Shown here: one piece after another, positions 36,962 to 45,805 of the stretch
Layout: each line of letters opens with the position of its first letter
Position numbering within the stretch: position 1 is the first letter of the stretch
Source of the DNA: Oscillospiraceae bacterium Zagget12
Lineage (GTDB): Bacteria > Bacillota > Clostridia > UBA1381
Reading direction: 5' to 3'
DNA length: 64,000 nt
NCBI GenBank assembly: GCA_001941225.1
Contig: MSHM01000019.1
Location: forward strand, 1-64,000
Position numbers and translations under genes: made by a program
The notes under the pieces: model-generated
What the model was told of the DNA's origin: nothing
The model's database searches: none
What the model saw: only the letters and a program-made list of their open reading frames with translations

Positions 36962-37643
36962 TTATATCTCTACGTAAGTCTTTAAAAACGGTCGTAAATC
37001 AGTCGTAAGTTGGTCGTAAGCTGTCTTGTACCTCTGATTTTTAAAATATTCCTCAAACCCACACATTTCCGACTTTTTCAATTCCTCGGTTGCGTCCGCT
37101 CACCTGCTTTTGATTTCGGCGTATTTACCGCGAATGAACATCCGTTGCCGTCGCCCTTGTTATAGCAAACGAGAGTGTGATTAACGCTTATCAGATTTTC
37201 GTCAAAATCAATATCGCACCAGCGCAAACCGACTGTCTCACCCACACGCATACCCGTTCCAAGCATTACCGCAAAAACTGGATACCAATGGTTGTACTGT
37301 TCACTGTTTTTCAAAAAGTTGATGAACAATTCTTGTTCCGGCACGGTCAACGCTTTGCGTTTTTCCACCTCAAAATTATGCGACTGCTTTAATTCTTTAA
37401 GCATATTATCGGTCGGGTTGGTTCTGATGAAGTTATCATCGACAGCGAGCCCGAACACTTGGTGCAGTACATTGTGAATACTGTCCATCGTCGAAACCTT
37501 TAACATTCTTTCATCAACCATCGTGTTGTAGAATTTCTTGATATCCGACTTTTTCACCGCCGATAATCTGCTCCTGCCGAAGCTTTGAAATCCGTTGTCC
37601 TTTGCATACTTGCTCAAAATCGCTTTTTGAGACGCAATTTGTC
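36962..37643 (-). pseudogene. Tyrosine recombinase (ICE-type integrase) remnant
   Basis: A fragment of a Tn916-like integrase. It keeps part of the core-binding domain (VKKSDIKKFYNTMVDERML) and the first catalytic Arg (GTGMRVGETVGLRW), then ends out of frame after KSKAGERT. In another frame the true C-terminus reappears (DATEELKKSEMCGFEEYFKNQ ... YDQLTTDLRPF), ending at 36962. The section with the His-x-x-Arg and Tyr residues is deleted and the N-terminus is missing, so it cannot recombine DNA. Confidence 0.85.
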
Positions 37644-37689
37644 AAAGGGATATTTTACGAAAAATTGTAAACTCTTAATAAACGGGATA

Positions 37690-37721
37690 GAGCCTATATC
37701 CGATTATACGGAAATAGGCTC
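37690..37721 (+). terminator. Hairpin terminator between integrase remnant and GNAT genes
   Basis: Stem GAGCCTATATCCG / CGGAAATAGGCTC (one mismatch) with a 6-nt loop, followed by TTAGTTTTTG on the + strand. Confidence 0.6.
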
Positions 37722-37735
37722 TTAGTTTTTGTAAA

Positions 37736-38191
37736 TCACCTTAACTTTTGAAACAGTCTTGCACTCCAAAATGTCATATCAAGCTCGTCAATATAGAAAT
37801 GCAGAATGGACTTATAGTTCTTTGTTGCTGTCGTTAGGGTAACATAGTCCACGGTGTCTCCGTAGCTCTCAACTGCGGCATTGTATAAAGTCTTGCCGAT
37901 TCCACGGCTTCGATGCTCCGGCAGAATATACAGCACCTCGATCTCCAAGCACATACTGCCGTTTGGTACGGTGCAGATTTCTTTTTCCTGCGTGTAGGTA
38001 TGACAAAGCAAATAACCAACGGTTAAGCCGTCTATATCTGCGACAAAAATATCCTGCTTTTCAAAATCTTCTGCCATATTTGCCCGATAGTCGTAACAGC
38101 TATTTTCCTGTTCCCACAGGGCAGACATAGCGGTCAGCTTTTCTTCAAGCTCTGGCTATAGAGTTGCTTTATGTATCTTTATTTCATCCAT
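37736..38191 (-). pseudogene. GNAT acetyltransferase with in-frame amber codon
   Basis: The reading from the ATG at 38191 is MDEIKIHKATL, then TAG, then PELEEKLTAMSALWEQ and the rest of a GNAT fold with the acetyl-CoA loop YILPEHRSRGIGKTLYNAA. The beginning up to the amber matches the first strand of GNAT proteins, so the gene was once continuous. The track's start at 38128 would lack that strand and has no good ribosome site. It overlaps the stop of the upstream GNAT gene. It may be inactive, or make a shortened protein. Confidence 0.7.
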
Positions 38192-38760
38192 GATTGTTTT
38201 TCCGCCTTTAAGGTTAGCCCGTCATACTTTTCTCCGTTCATTTCACGGATACCTACATTACGGTTGCACTCGACAAAGTCGAGCTTTTGGGCACAGCGTA
38301 GCATACGAACATTGCCCGACCAAGTTTGTGTATAAAGCTCATCTACGCCATTTTCAAAATAGTAATTCATAAAAGCACGGAGGGCGTTTGTACCAATACC
38401 ATTACCCCAAACATCGCTTTCGCAAATGTCAATACCGATAGCTCGATAAAATATCTGTCCTTCTTCGGTTTTCCCGATCCACTCATAGTTCTCGTCAATG
38501 AGATAGGAGCTTACCCACCCGATATGTCTGCCGTTCCATTCGATCTCAAACTTCCTCCGACGAGCATCATCGGGAATATCTTTGACGGTTTCATAGTATT
38601 CACGCCAAGAATTACGCTCTGTTTCCTCGTCCGACTTGATAGGCTCCCACGGAGCATCGGCATCAGACCACTTTGTTTCAGTGGTAAACCAACGCACATA
38701 GTTCTCAATGTCGGACTCAATCATATCGCGGAGAACGATATTTTTATGTTCTATTCTCAT
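38179..38760 (-). CDS. GNAT N-acetyltransferase, RimJ/RimL-like
   Basis: The protein has 193 residues with the GNAT order: a first strand IVLRDMIESDIENYVRWF, IGIDICESDVWGNGIGTNALRAFMNYYF (acetyl-CoA loop) and a final VRMLRCAQKLDFVECNRN. Closest in pattern to ribosomal-protein or antibiotic acetyltransferases acting on amino groups; the substrate is unknown. It appears intact, unlike the GNAT fragments on both sides. Confidence 0.85.
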   Translation of the reverse strand: MRIEHKNIVLRDMIESDIENYVRWFTTETKWSDADAPWEPIKSDEETERNSWREYYETVKDIPDDARRRKFEIEWNGRHIGWVSSYLIDENYEWIGKTEEGQIFYRAIGIDICESDVWGNGIGTNALRAFMNYYFENGVDELYTQTWSGNVRMLRCAQKLDFVECNRNVGIREMNGEKYDGLTLKAEKQSWMK

Positions 38761-38764
38761 AACC

Positions 38765-39046
38765 TCATCCTTTCATAAATGCACAGCAACCAAACTCTGA
38801 CATTTCGCAGAAACCAAGAGATTTATAAAATGCTATTGTCTTGGGCGTGTTATCTGTTGCAAGTTGAATTTGGCGAACACCACCAAATTCATTCAAAACT
38901 TTTTTATAAGCATAGTACCAATACCTTGCCTTTGATACTCTGGATAAATAAGCAAGTCTTGTATTAAAACAACGGTTTCTCCATCACCCACGGTACGAAT
39001 TAGCCCGACAAGTTTGGCGGTTATCATAAGCACCAAAAACTAAAAG
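38765..39046 (-). pseudogene. Third GNAT acetyltransferase, degenerate
   Basis: Pieces of a GNAT fold are readable in three frames on the minus strand: LVFGAYDN, then LVGLIRTVGDGETVVLIQDLLIYPEYQRQGIG, then, after a shift at an A6 run, FGGVRQIQLATDNTPKTIAFYKSLGF to a stop at 38765. At least two frameshifts and a missing N-terminus make it a pseudogene. The ORF track shows only opposite-strand shadows here. Confidence 0.75.
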
Positions 39047-39054
39047 AGATTTTA

Positions 39055-39318
39055 TTAAACTCCTAAAATTTTTTTATGGTGTCCCACATCAAGTAACAGA
39101 ATAATAACTCCGTTTTCGTATTTCCACAATATGCGTATGTCCATATTGACACTCATTTCAAACACGTTATCCAAGCCCTGTACTTTCTTTGTCCTGAGCG
39201 ACGGATAAAAAGGATTTTGAACCAAGAGTTTTAATTTCTCGGCAACTGCCTTTTGGTTCGCGGCAGATAATTTTTTTAAATCCTTTTCAAAGGTTTTGGT
39301 ATATTTTAATTTATACAT
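39055..39318 (-). CDS. RelE/ParE-type toxin
   Basis: The protein has 87 residues: YKLKYTKTFEKDLKKLSAANQKAVAEKLKLL, then SVNMDIRILWKYENGVIILLLDVGHHKKIL. This is the RelE/ParE fold, either an mRNA interferase or a gyrase poison. Its start overlaps the antitoxin end by 8 bp, the standard toxin-antitoxin arrangement. Confidence 0.85.
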   Translation of the reverse strand: MYKLKYTKTFEKDLKKLSAANQKAVAEKLKLLVQNPFYPSLRTKKVQGLDNVFEMSVNMDIRILWKYENGVIILLLDVGHHKKILGV

Positions 39319-39577
39319 TGCCGATGTCTATACCCATATCGGAAAATAAATCCTCCACGCTGTCAAACGCCTTTTGATTTAGCGTGTCGGTTTCCGACTC
39401 CTTTATCAGTCTTGCGATTTTTTCTATTTTATTTTTGGGATACACCACAACGGGGCATAGGAAAATACCGCCGTCTTTTTCCATAATTTCAAACTTGTCA
39501 CCCTCTGATATTCCGAGCTTTTTGATTATTTCCGCCGGAATGGTAATTTGAGAGCGTCCTCTGATTTCAGCCAACAT
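39311..39577 (-). CDS. AbrB/MazE-type antitoxin
   Basis: The protein has 88 residues from MLAEIRGRSQITIPAEIIKKLGISEGDKFEI, 7 nt after GGAGT. This is the swapped-hairpin AbrB DNA-binding domain; the C-terminal ~40 residues (KIEKIARLIKESETDT ... DSVEDLFSDMGIDIG) would wrap the toxin. It should repress its own promoter together with the toxin. Pairing this antitoxin type with a RelE/ParE toxin rather than MazF is a less common combination. Confidence 0.85.
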   Translation of the reverse strand: MLAEIRGRSQITIPAEIIKKLGISEGDKFEIMEKDGGIFLCPVVVYPKNKIEKIARLIKESETDTLNQKAFDSVEDLFSDMGIDIGNV

Positions 39578-39670
39578 AAAATCAACTCCATTTCTGATTT
39601 TCTGAAATTCTGATATATTTATATTATATACCGTATTCATTAAAAAATCAAGCGAAATTGATAAAATATT

Positions 39671-39989
39671 TTATTCCTCGTCATCGCTGTCGTCGGAGTA
39701 CAAAGCGTCCGCCTGTTCCAATTTCTTTTTCGGAATAACAATCTTGAAGTAATATCCGCCGTTGCCATATCTCGTCCACCCTTGCTTTTAAAGTATCAAT
39801 GTCCTGTTGGTCAATCCCGTATATATTGGCGTTCCTCGTTATTTGATTGATGTTTTTTCCGACAGTGTTCATTTCTTTAATTACCGCCTTTAAGTCGGAG
39901 GTATTAACATTCACGATATATCCGTCTATTGCCATTTTACGGAGATACGCGCCCCTGTTCGTGACGTTAGCCGAACGTACACGGTTGTT
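39671..39989 (-). pseudogene. MobC mobilisation protein fragment fused to an unrelated tail
   Basis: NVTNRGAYLRKMAIDGYIVNVNTSDLKAV and MNTVGKNINQITRNANIYG are the hallmark of MobC relaxosome proteins of ICEs and plasmids. The N-terminus is cut by a stop near 39990. After VDEIWQ the homologous frame is lost, and a shifted frame reads GGYYFKIVIPKKKLEQADAL to a stop at 39671, apparently from another gene. It marks a past conjugative or mobilisable element. Confidence 0.75.
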
Positions 39990-40379
39990 TTAAATCGGAG
40001 CAATGCTCTGTCAAGCTCGCTTGAAACAGAGCTTGCGAACGATTGCAACCTGCAAAGAGGTTATCAGTTTCAATTCCTAATCGTCAACATAGAATTTCAC
40101 TTGAATGCTGCGCTTGCGTTCTTTCAAAATCCCGCCTCCTTTTTGGTGAATGGGAAACTTTTTATCAAAATCCCGACAGTGGATTTTGTGCATTTTTGTA
40201 CTTTGAGTACCAAAATGTTATGCTTGCTAAAAAGTTTCCTATCTATTATTAGCACTATCAATACATTGTTTTTCTTCATTTAACCTGTATCGAAAGAAAA
40301 TACGTATTTATACTGCATATACATTATAACACGAATTATAAATACGTCAATACTTTTTGAAAAATTTTTAAATATGCAC
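39990..40379. other. Gene-free stretch before the XRE regulator
   Basis: I see no gene in these ~390 bp. It includes a perfect 10-bp inverted repeat ACGTATTTAT (40302-40311) / ATAAATACGT (40338-40347), placed 33 bp before the regulator's promoter. Confidence 0.6.
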
Positions 40380-40408
40380 TTGAAATTCGCGAAATAATAT
40401 GCTATACT
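40380..40408 (+). promoter_or_regulatory. Sigma-A promoter of the XRE regulator
   Basis: TTGAAA, 17-nt spacer, TATACT; the start codon follows ~22 nt later with GAGGTG before it. Confidence 0.78.
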
Positions 40409-40428
40409 ATGTTTGAGGTGAAATTAAA

Positions 40429-41004
40429 ATGAACAATCAAGAACTTACAATAGGTCAGCGTGTCAGAAAGGCGAGGAAAGAAAAAGGGTACAGTCAAACG
40501 GAATTAGCGAATGTACTCGGCAAATCGCTGCGCACAATTCAGAAATACGAAAACGGCGAGATTGAAATTTCTATCAGTATGATAAACGCACTGGCAAACG
40601 CATTGGACACAACCTCCACATATTTGCTCGGCTACAAAATTGAAGCACCAAAACCGCAGATAACCACGTTTGCCGATGTCGCGGCGACACTGTTCGAGCT
40701 TGAAAAGGTGGCAGGACTGAAATTTGATATTGACGTAAAGCGTCCACCGAGGGATGATAATTGGGAGTGTGCGATAAAATTTGACGGCAAGGCACACACG
40801 GAACTCAATGCCGATATGTGTTTGTTTTTGGAGGATTGGGCAGCCGCAAGAGAGGATTGCTCCTCGGCGCAATACAAGGAATGGAAAGATAAGACGCTTG
40901 CGTATTATGCGAAAACAGCGGCGCAATCTACAACAGAAACGAATGATAACACTATCACGCAGAAAATTATGCCGCCGATTGAGTTGCGGGAGCTAAATCA
41001 ATAA
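40429..41004 (+). CDS. XRE-family transcriptional regulator of mobile-element type
   Basis: The protein has 191 residues. Residues ~8-68 form a Cro/CI helix-turn-helix (GQRVRKARKEKGYSQTELANVLGKSLRTIQKYENGEIEIS). The remainder is a helical domain of unknown function (VAATLFELEKVAGLKFDIDV, FLEDWAAAREDCSSAQYKEW), a layout seen in regulators of clostridial mobile elements. Its target may be its own promoter region. Confidence 0.85.
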   Translation: MNNQELTIGQRVRKARKEKGYSQTELANVLGKSLRTIQKYENGEIEISISMINALANALDTTSTYLLGYKIEAPKPQITTFADVAATLFELEKVAGLKFDIDVKRPPRDDNWECAIKFDGKAHTELNADMCLFLEDWAAAREDCSSAQYKEWKDKTLAYYAKTAAQSTTETNDNTITQKIMPPIELRELNQ

Positions 41005-41147
41005 TTTTTTTCGCAGTTCTATATAGATTGGGATTTTATATATACTTTGTGAAAAATCCAACTCCGTCGCACTTCTTTTATACTATTCCGCGCATTCCGC
41101 GCAAAATTAAAAGCAAGAAAAAAGCAATACTCGTCCGCGCGGATTTA

Positions 41148-41156
41148 TGGTATAAT
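41148..41156 (+). promoter_or_regulatory. Extended -10 promoter of mgtA
   Basis: TGG TATAAT, 31 bp before the mgtA start. No good -35 is visible, which is tolerated with an extended -10. The leader is too short for a magnesium riboswitch. Confidence 0.6.
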
Positions 41157-41186
41157 GTACCCATATCACAAAAAAGGAGGGTGCTT

Positions 41187-43787
41187 ATGAGTGATTACAA
41201 AATCGCCGACGTGCTGAAAAAACGCGTGTCGGCGACAGGGCTTAATTCGGCGCAGGTGACGCAGGCGCGTAAAAAATACGGCGCAAACACACATTCCGAG
41301 CGGCGCGGAATTACCGTCGGCAAATGCGTCGCGAGAGCCTTTATCAATCCGTTTTCGATAATTTTATTCGTACTGGCGATAATTTTGCTCGTCACAAACG
41401 TGCTCCGGCCGGACGGCTATGGGTCGGGATTTACCTCTGTCGGGATTATTATTGTTATGCTTTTGTTAAGCGGTATTGTGCGGCTTTTCGAGGAGCTTCG
41501 CGCAAAGCAGGTCGCCGACCGCTTGACCGATATGACACAGACTACCGTATCCGTTTGCAGAAACGGCGTTTGGCAAAAAATCGGTGCGGAGGAGCTGGTT
41601 GTCGGCGATGTCGTCTGCGTTACGGCAGGAGAGCGCGTTGCGGCGGATATTCGCCTGACCGATACCGAGGATTTATTTGTGTCGCAGTCTGTGATAACGG
41701 GTGAAAGCGGGAGCTTTGAAAAGAGCGCGGAGGCTGTGGCGGGCAATCCCAAAAAAATAAGCGATTACACAAATATCCTATTTCAAGGCACAACCGTCAC
41801 AGGCGGCGCGGGTGTGGGAGTCGTGCAGACGGTCGGCGCGAACACCGTTTACGGCGGATTGGCGATTGACCGCACCGAGCGGCGGGAATTTGACCGAGGC
41901 TCAAGCTCTATCGCCCATGTTTTGATTAAATTTATGGCAATTCTAACACCGATTGTTTTTATCGCCGGAGGAATTACAAAGGGCAGCTGGCTGGAGGCGT
42001 TTTTATTTGCGCTCTCCGTCGCGGTCGGCTTGACGCCCGAAATGCTGCCGATGGTGATAAACGCCTGCCTTGCAAAGGGCAGCTTTCAAATGAGCCGCGA
42101 GCAAACGGTCGTTAAAAACATTAACGCCATGCAGGTGTTGGGCGAAACGGATGTGCTTTGCACGGATAAAACAGGCACGCTCACCGATGATACGGTAACT
42201 CTTGAATATTACATGGACGTTTTGGGAAACGAAAGTCAACGGGTGCTTGACTGCGCGGTTTTAAACAGCAGCTATCACAGCGGCGTGGCAAATCCGCTCG
42301 ACGAGGCAATATTAAAATGCCGCGATATGCCCGCGCTTCGAAATCACTTTAAGGAGCTTTTGGATAAAAGCACGCTTTTGGATGAGCAGCCATTCGATTA
42401 CGAGCATAAATACGCGGGAATATTGCTCGGCGGCTAGAGCGGGAATTTACATATAACAAAGGGAAGTGTCGAAAATGTCGTGTCGCGGTGCCGATACGTT
42501 GAATATCGCGGTGAGATTGTCGCGGTCGGCGGCGATATGTATCAAAGCGTCCGCGCGGTGGTGGACGAGCTGACCGAGGACGGCATGAAGGTTATCGCCG
42601 TCGCGTACAAGAAAACGGCTGCTGATACAATCGAGCGGGACGCGGCGGATTTTACGCTTTTGGGCTATCTCGCGTTTTTTGACCCGCCGAAAGCGAGTGC
42701 TGCCGAGGCGATAGAGCGGCTTAAAAAGCTCAAGGTTGACGTGCGGATTTTAACGGGAGATGATATAAAGACGACAGTTTCCGTATGCTCTCGGCTGGGA
42801 GTGGACACAAGCGCGGTTTTAACGGGCGGCGAGCTTTTGAAAATAAGCGAAAATGATTTGCCGATACGCGTTGAAAATACAAGAGTTTTCGCGGAGCTGA
42901 CCCCGCGTCAAAAATCAGAGATTGTGGAGATTTTGCAGAAAAACGGTCACTGCGTCGGATTTATGGGCGACGGAATGAACGACCTTCCGGCGGAGCTTAA
43001 AGCGAATGTGGGAATTTCCGTGGACACCGCAGCCGAGACGGTAAAGGAGGGCGCGGATATAATACTCCTCAAAAAGGATTTAAACGTATTGGAGCGTGGC
43101 ATAACCGAGGGACGGCGCGCGTTCGCGAATATGACCAAGTACATCAAAATCACCGCCTCGTCCAATTTCGGGAACATCTGCGCGGTGGTCGCGGCAAGTA
43201 TTTTTCTGCCGTTTTTGCCGATGACATCATTGCAGCTGCTCCTTTTGAATTTGCTCTATGATATTCTGTGCCTTATTTTGCCGTGGGATAATGTGGACGC
43301 GGAGCAGCTTGAAAAGCCTATTCAATGGAACGGGAAAAATCTCGGGCGGTTTATGCTGCGCTTCGGATCGATAAGCTCGTGCTTTGATATTTTGACGTTC
43401 GCGTTTTTGTTCTTTATCCTGTGTCCGGCGGTTGCCGGCGGCACGTTTTCAACACTTGATGCGGGCGGACAGCTTGAATTTATCACGCTGTTTCATACCG
43501 GCTGGTTTCTCGAATCGATGTGGACACAGGTGATGATTTTGCATTTGCTGCGCACATCGAAAATTCCGTTTGTTGAAAGCCGGCCGTCGCGCCCCGTATT
43601 TTGGGTGACTATAGCGGGAGTGCTGTTGTTTTCGCTGTTTACGGTCACGCCCGTGGGAGAGCTTTTGGGACTTACGGCAATGCCCATGCCGTATTACGTC
43701 TTTTTGGTGATAGTCGTGCTTTGCTATTTGCTCACCGTGAGCGTCGTCAAAAGCGTGTATTTTAAAAAGCATAAGGAATTATTATAG
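41187..43787 (+). pseudogene. mgtA: Magnesium-importing P-type ATPase MgtA with in-frame amber codon
   Basis: The start MSDYKIADVLKKR follows GGAGG by 6 nt; the frame then spans 867 codons. Two track ORFs (41028-42437, 42480-43787) are in the same frame, separated only by TAG at 42435-42437; the reading KYAGILLGG-TAG-SGNLHITKGSVENVV is continuous with the nucleotide-binding domain. Family features are SVITGES, the phosphorylation site DKTGTLTDD, GDDIKTTV, and MGDGMNDLPAELKANVG, plus 10 membrane segments. MgtA brings Mg2+ into the cell. Unless the amber is read through or is a sequence error, the enzyme is cut in its ATP-binding domain. The true stop is also TAG. Confidence 0.9.
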
Positions 43788-43799
43788 GAGGTGCGGCTT

Positions 43800-44295
43800 A
43801 TGAGGAAAAATATCGGATTTGTCGGTTTGGACTCCGCCGCGCTATCGCGGATTATCGAAAAATTAAAGTCCGTTCCCTCGGATTTAGCATATACGGCGGA
43901 GCTTACAGCCGCTTTGAAAAATCTGTCAAACGGACAAATACAAACACTGATGATTGAGCGGACAGACGGCGGCGCGGCGGCAAGCGGGGCGGAGATTATT
44001 TGCGGTGAGCTTAAAATATATCCGTTCAAGCGCCGCGTTACACGTTCGGGCGAGGACATAATTTTAACACCCAAGGAATTTGACATACTGCTCTTTCTTG
44101 CCAAAAACCGCGGCGAAATATTTACAAAGGAGCAGATATACCGCGCCGTGTGGGATGCCGAATACTTGATGGACGACAGCAATATTATGGCTTTTATCCG
44201 AAAGCTTCGCAAAAAAAATCGAGCCGCACCCCGACACGCCCGTTTACATACAAACAATCTGGGGTATCGGCTATAAATTCAACGATAAAATTTAA
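43800..44295 (+). pseudogene. PhoB/OmpR-type regulator frameshifted at an A8 run
   Basis: From the ATG after GGAGGTG (the track's GTG at 43791 is part of the ribosome site), ~60 residues of uncertain fold (a short, degenerate receiver at best, without the phospho-Asp pattern) precede a winged helix: LTPKEFDILLFLAKNRGEIFTKEQIYRAVWDAEY. At A8 (44211-44218) the frame is lost; with A7 it becomes RKKIEPHPDTPVYIQTIWGIGYKFNDKI to a TAA at 44295, the normal end of the domain. As written, the recognition wing is replaced by RAAPRHARLHTNNLGYRL. It lies 12 bp after mgtA and probably regulated the magnesium genes. Confidence 0.8.
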
Positions 44296-44388
44296 AAATT
44301 CTAACCGAAACGCAAGGAAATCGCAAGGGTTTAACCATGTGATTACACCTGCGTTTTTTGTATAATAAAATCGTAAGGGGGCGATTGC

Positions 44389-45066
44389 ATGACTTACTCG
44401 GATTTTGCACTGCGAATTATTCTTTCGCTTATCCTCGGCTTTGCCGTGGGACTTGAGCGGCAGCTGACGGGGCATACGGCGGGAATACGCATAAACGTAC
44501 TCATTTCAATGGGCGCGTGCTTTTTTACGCTGTTTCCGCTTCTGTTTGATTCTGAACAGACGTTTCGCGTGGCGGCGGCGATAATTCAAGGCGTGGGTTT
44601 TCTTTGCAGCGGCGTGATATTCAAAGAAAGCGCGTCCGTGCGCGGCATGAACACGGCGGCGACGCTTTGGTGTACGGCGGCAATCGGAGTGCTTGCAAGC
44701 TCGGGCAAGCTTTTCGCGGCAGGGACAGCCGCAGGGATATTGATTCTATCCAATTTGGCGTTGCGTCCGCTGGCACGGAAAATACGCCCTGTCGCCGCCG
44801 ATGAGGAATCCGAAAAGGTGTATCGAATTTCCGTTACCTGTCAGGAGAGCGCGGAGCATGATATTCGTATGCTTCTTATCAACAGTAATTCATGTAAAAC
44901 GCTGTACCTGACAAATCTCGAAAGCGGAGATGTTGTCGGCGATAAGGCGGAAATTATTGCCGAGTACAATTCAATCGGCAAATCAAAAAATCGTGCGCTT
45001 GAAACTATCGTCGGTCAGATATTAAGTCTGCCCGAGGTAGTAAGTGCCGGATGGGAGGTATTGTGA
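44389..45066 (+). CDS. mgtC: MgtC/SapB-family membrane protein
   Basis: The protein has 225 residues. Four to five membrane segments with MgtC signatures (ILSLILGFAVGLERQLTGHTAGIRINVLISMGACFF, QGVGFLCSGVIFKES, MNTAATLWCTAAIGVLA) precede a cytoplasmic ACT-like C-terminal domain of ~85 residues. MgtC proteins help cells live at low magnesium and inhibit ATP synthase in some bacteria. It lies between the two mgtA copies, which supports that role here. Confidence 0.9.
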   Translation: MTYSDFALRIILSLILGFAVGLERQLTGHTAGIRINVLISMGACFFTLFPLLFDSEQTFRVAAAIIQGVGFLCSGVIFKESASVRGMNTAATLWCTAAIGVLASSGKLFAAGTAAGILILSNLALRPLARKIRPVAADEESEKVYRISVTCQESAEHDIRMLLINSNSCKTLYLTNLESGDVVGDKAEIIAEYNSIGKSKNRALETIVGQILSLPEVVSAGWEVL

Positions 45067-45067
45067 A

Positions 45068-45790
45068 ATGAACAATAAGAAAAAGCGTGTAAATCTGCAA
45101 AGGACGGTTGAAAAAACCGTTATCCGTGATGAACAAAACAGCCGCATCACATTCGCGGCGACAAACCCGACAGGCGCGGTGCTTGAACGTCTGCACTCTA
45201 AATTAACGGGTTTGAACGAAGAGGCGGTTGAGGCAAGCCGCTCGGTAAACGGCACCAACCGCGTCGCCAAAGAAAAGCAGAAAACACTCGCCGAGCGTCT
45301 TGCGGGAGCGTTTATCAATCCGTTTACCGCGATTTTGTTTTGCTTGGCGATTGTGTCCGCCGTTACGGATATGATATTTCCGACGCTGGGCTTGTTCGGC
45401 TGTGTGCCGGAGGATTTCGATTGTCTGACGGTCGTGATAATTCTTACCATGGTTGCGATTTCGGGCGTTTTGCGTTTTGTGCAGGAATCAAGAAGCGGCA
45501 GCGCGGCGGAGAAACTTTTGGATATGATTACCACTACCTGTACCGTTACCCGAGAACACGCGCCAAAGGATGAAATCCCGCTTGATGAGGTAGTGGTTGG
45601 CGACATCGTACATCTCTCGGCAGGCGATATGATTCCCGCCGACGTGCGGATTTTGGAGGCAAAGGACCTTTTCGTAAGTCAGGCAGGCCTTACGGGCGAG
45701 AGTGAGCCTATCGAAAAGACACCGTTTGTAGCAGATAAATCCGATTCCGTGACCGACTATACAAACATATTGAAAATGTTCTTTTCATAA
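45068..45790 (+). pseudogene. Second mgtA copy truncated after the actuator domain
   Basis: The product has 240 residues from MNNKKKRVNLQRT, 2 bp after mgtC. The cytoplasmic N-terminus, the first two membrane helices (INPFTAILFCLAIVSAVTDM; VVIILTMVAISGVLRFV) and the actuator domain with AGLTGESEPIEKTPF are present. It stops right after DSVTDYTNI in a short foreign tail (LKMFFS). The phosphorylation site, ATP domain and remaining helices are gone, so it cannot pump. It differs clearly from the first mgtA, so it is an old paralogue, cut by the junction with the opposite-strand 1311-residue gene. Confidence 0.85.
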
Positions 45791-45805
45791 TGTAAATCCT
45801 CCTGC

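Noticed and set aside
36962-37643. Functional integrase
   Set aside because: The catalytic His/Arg/Tyr segment is deleted and the N-terminus is missing.
38779-38967. Short + strand ORF downstream of the GNAT genes
   Set aside because: It is the antisense of a degenerate GNAT pseudogene.
41005-41186. Magnesium riboswitch (M-box) before mgtA
   Set aside because: The likely promoter lies ~30 bp before the start codon, so no leader of the required length exists.
37736-43787. Genome-wide TAG recoding, suggested by two in-frame ambers
   Set aside because: TAG serves as the normal stop of other genes here, including mgtA and the Ser/Tyr-repeat gene, and only two exceptions exist.
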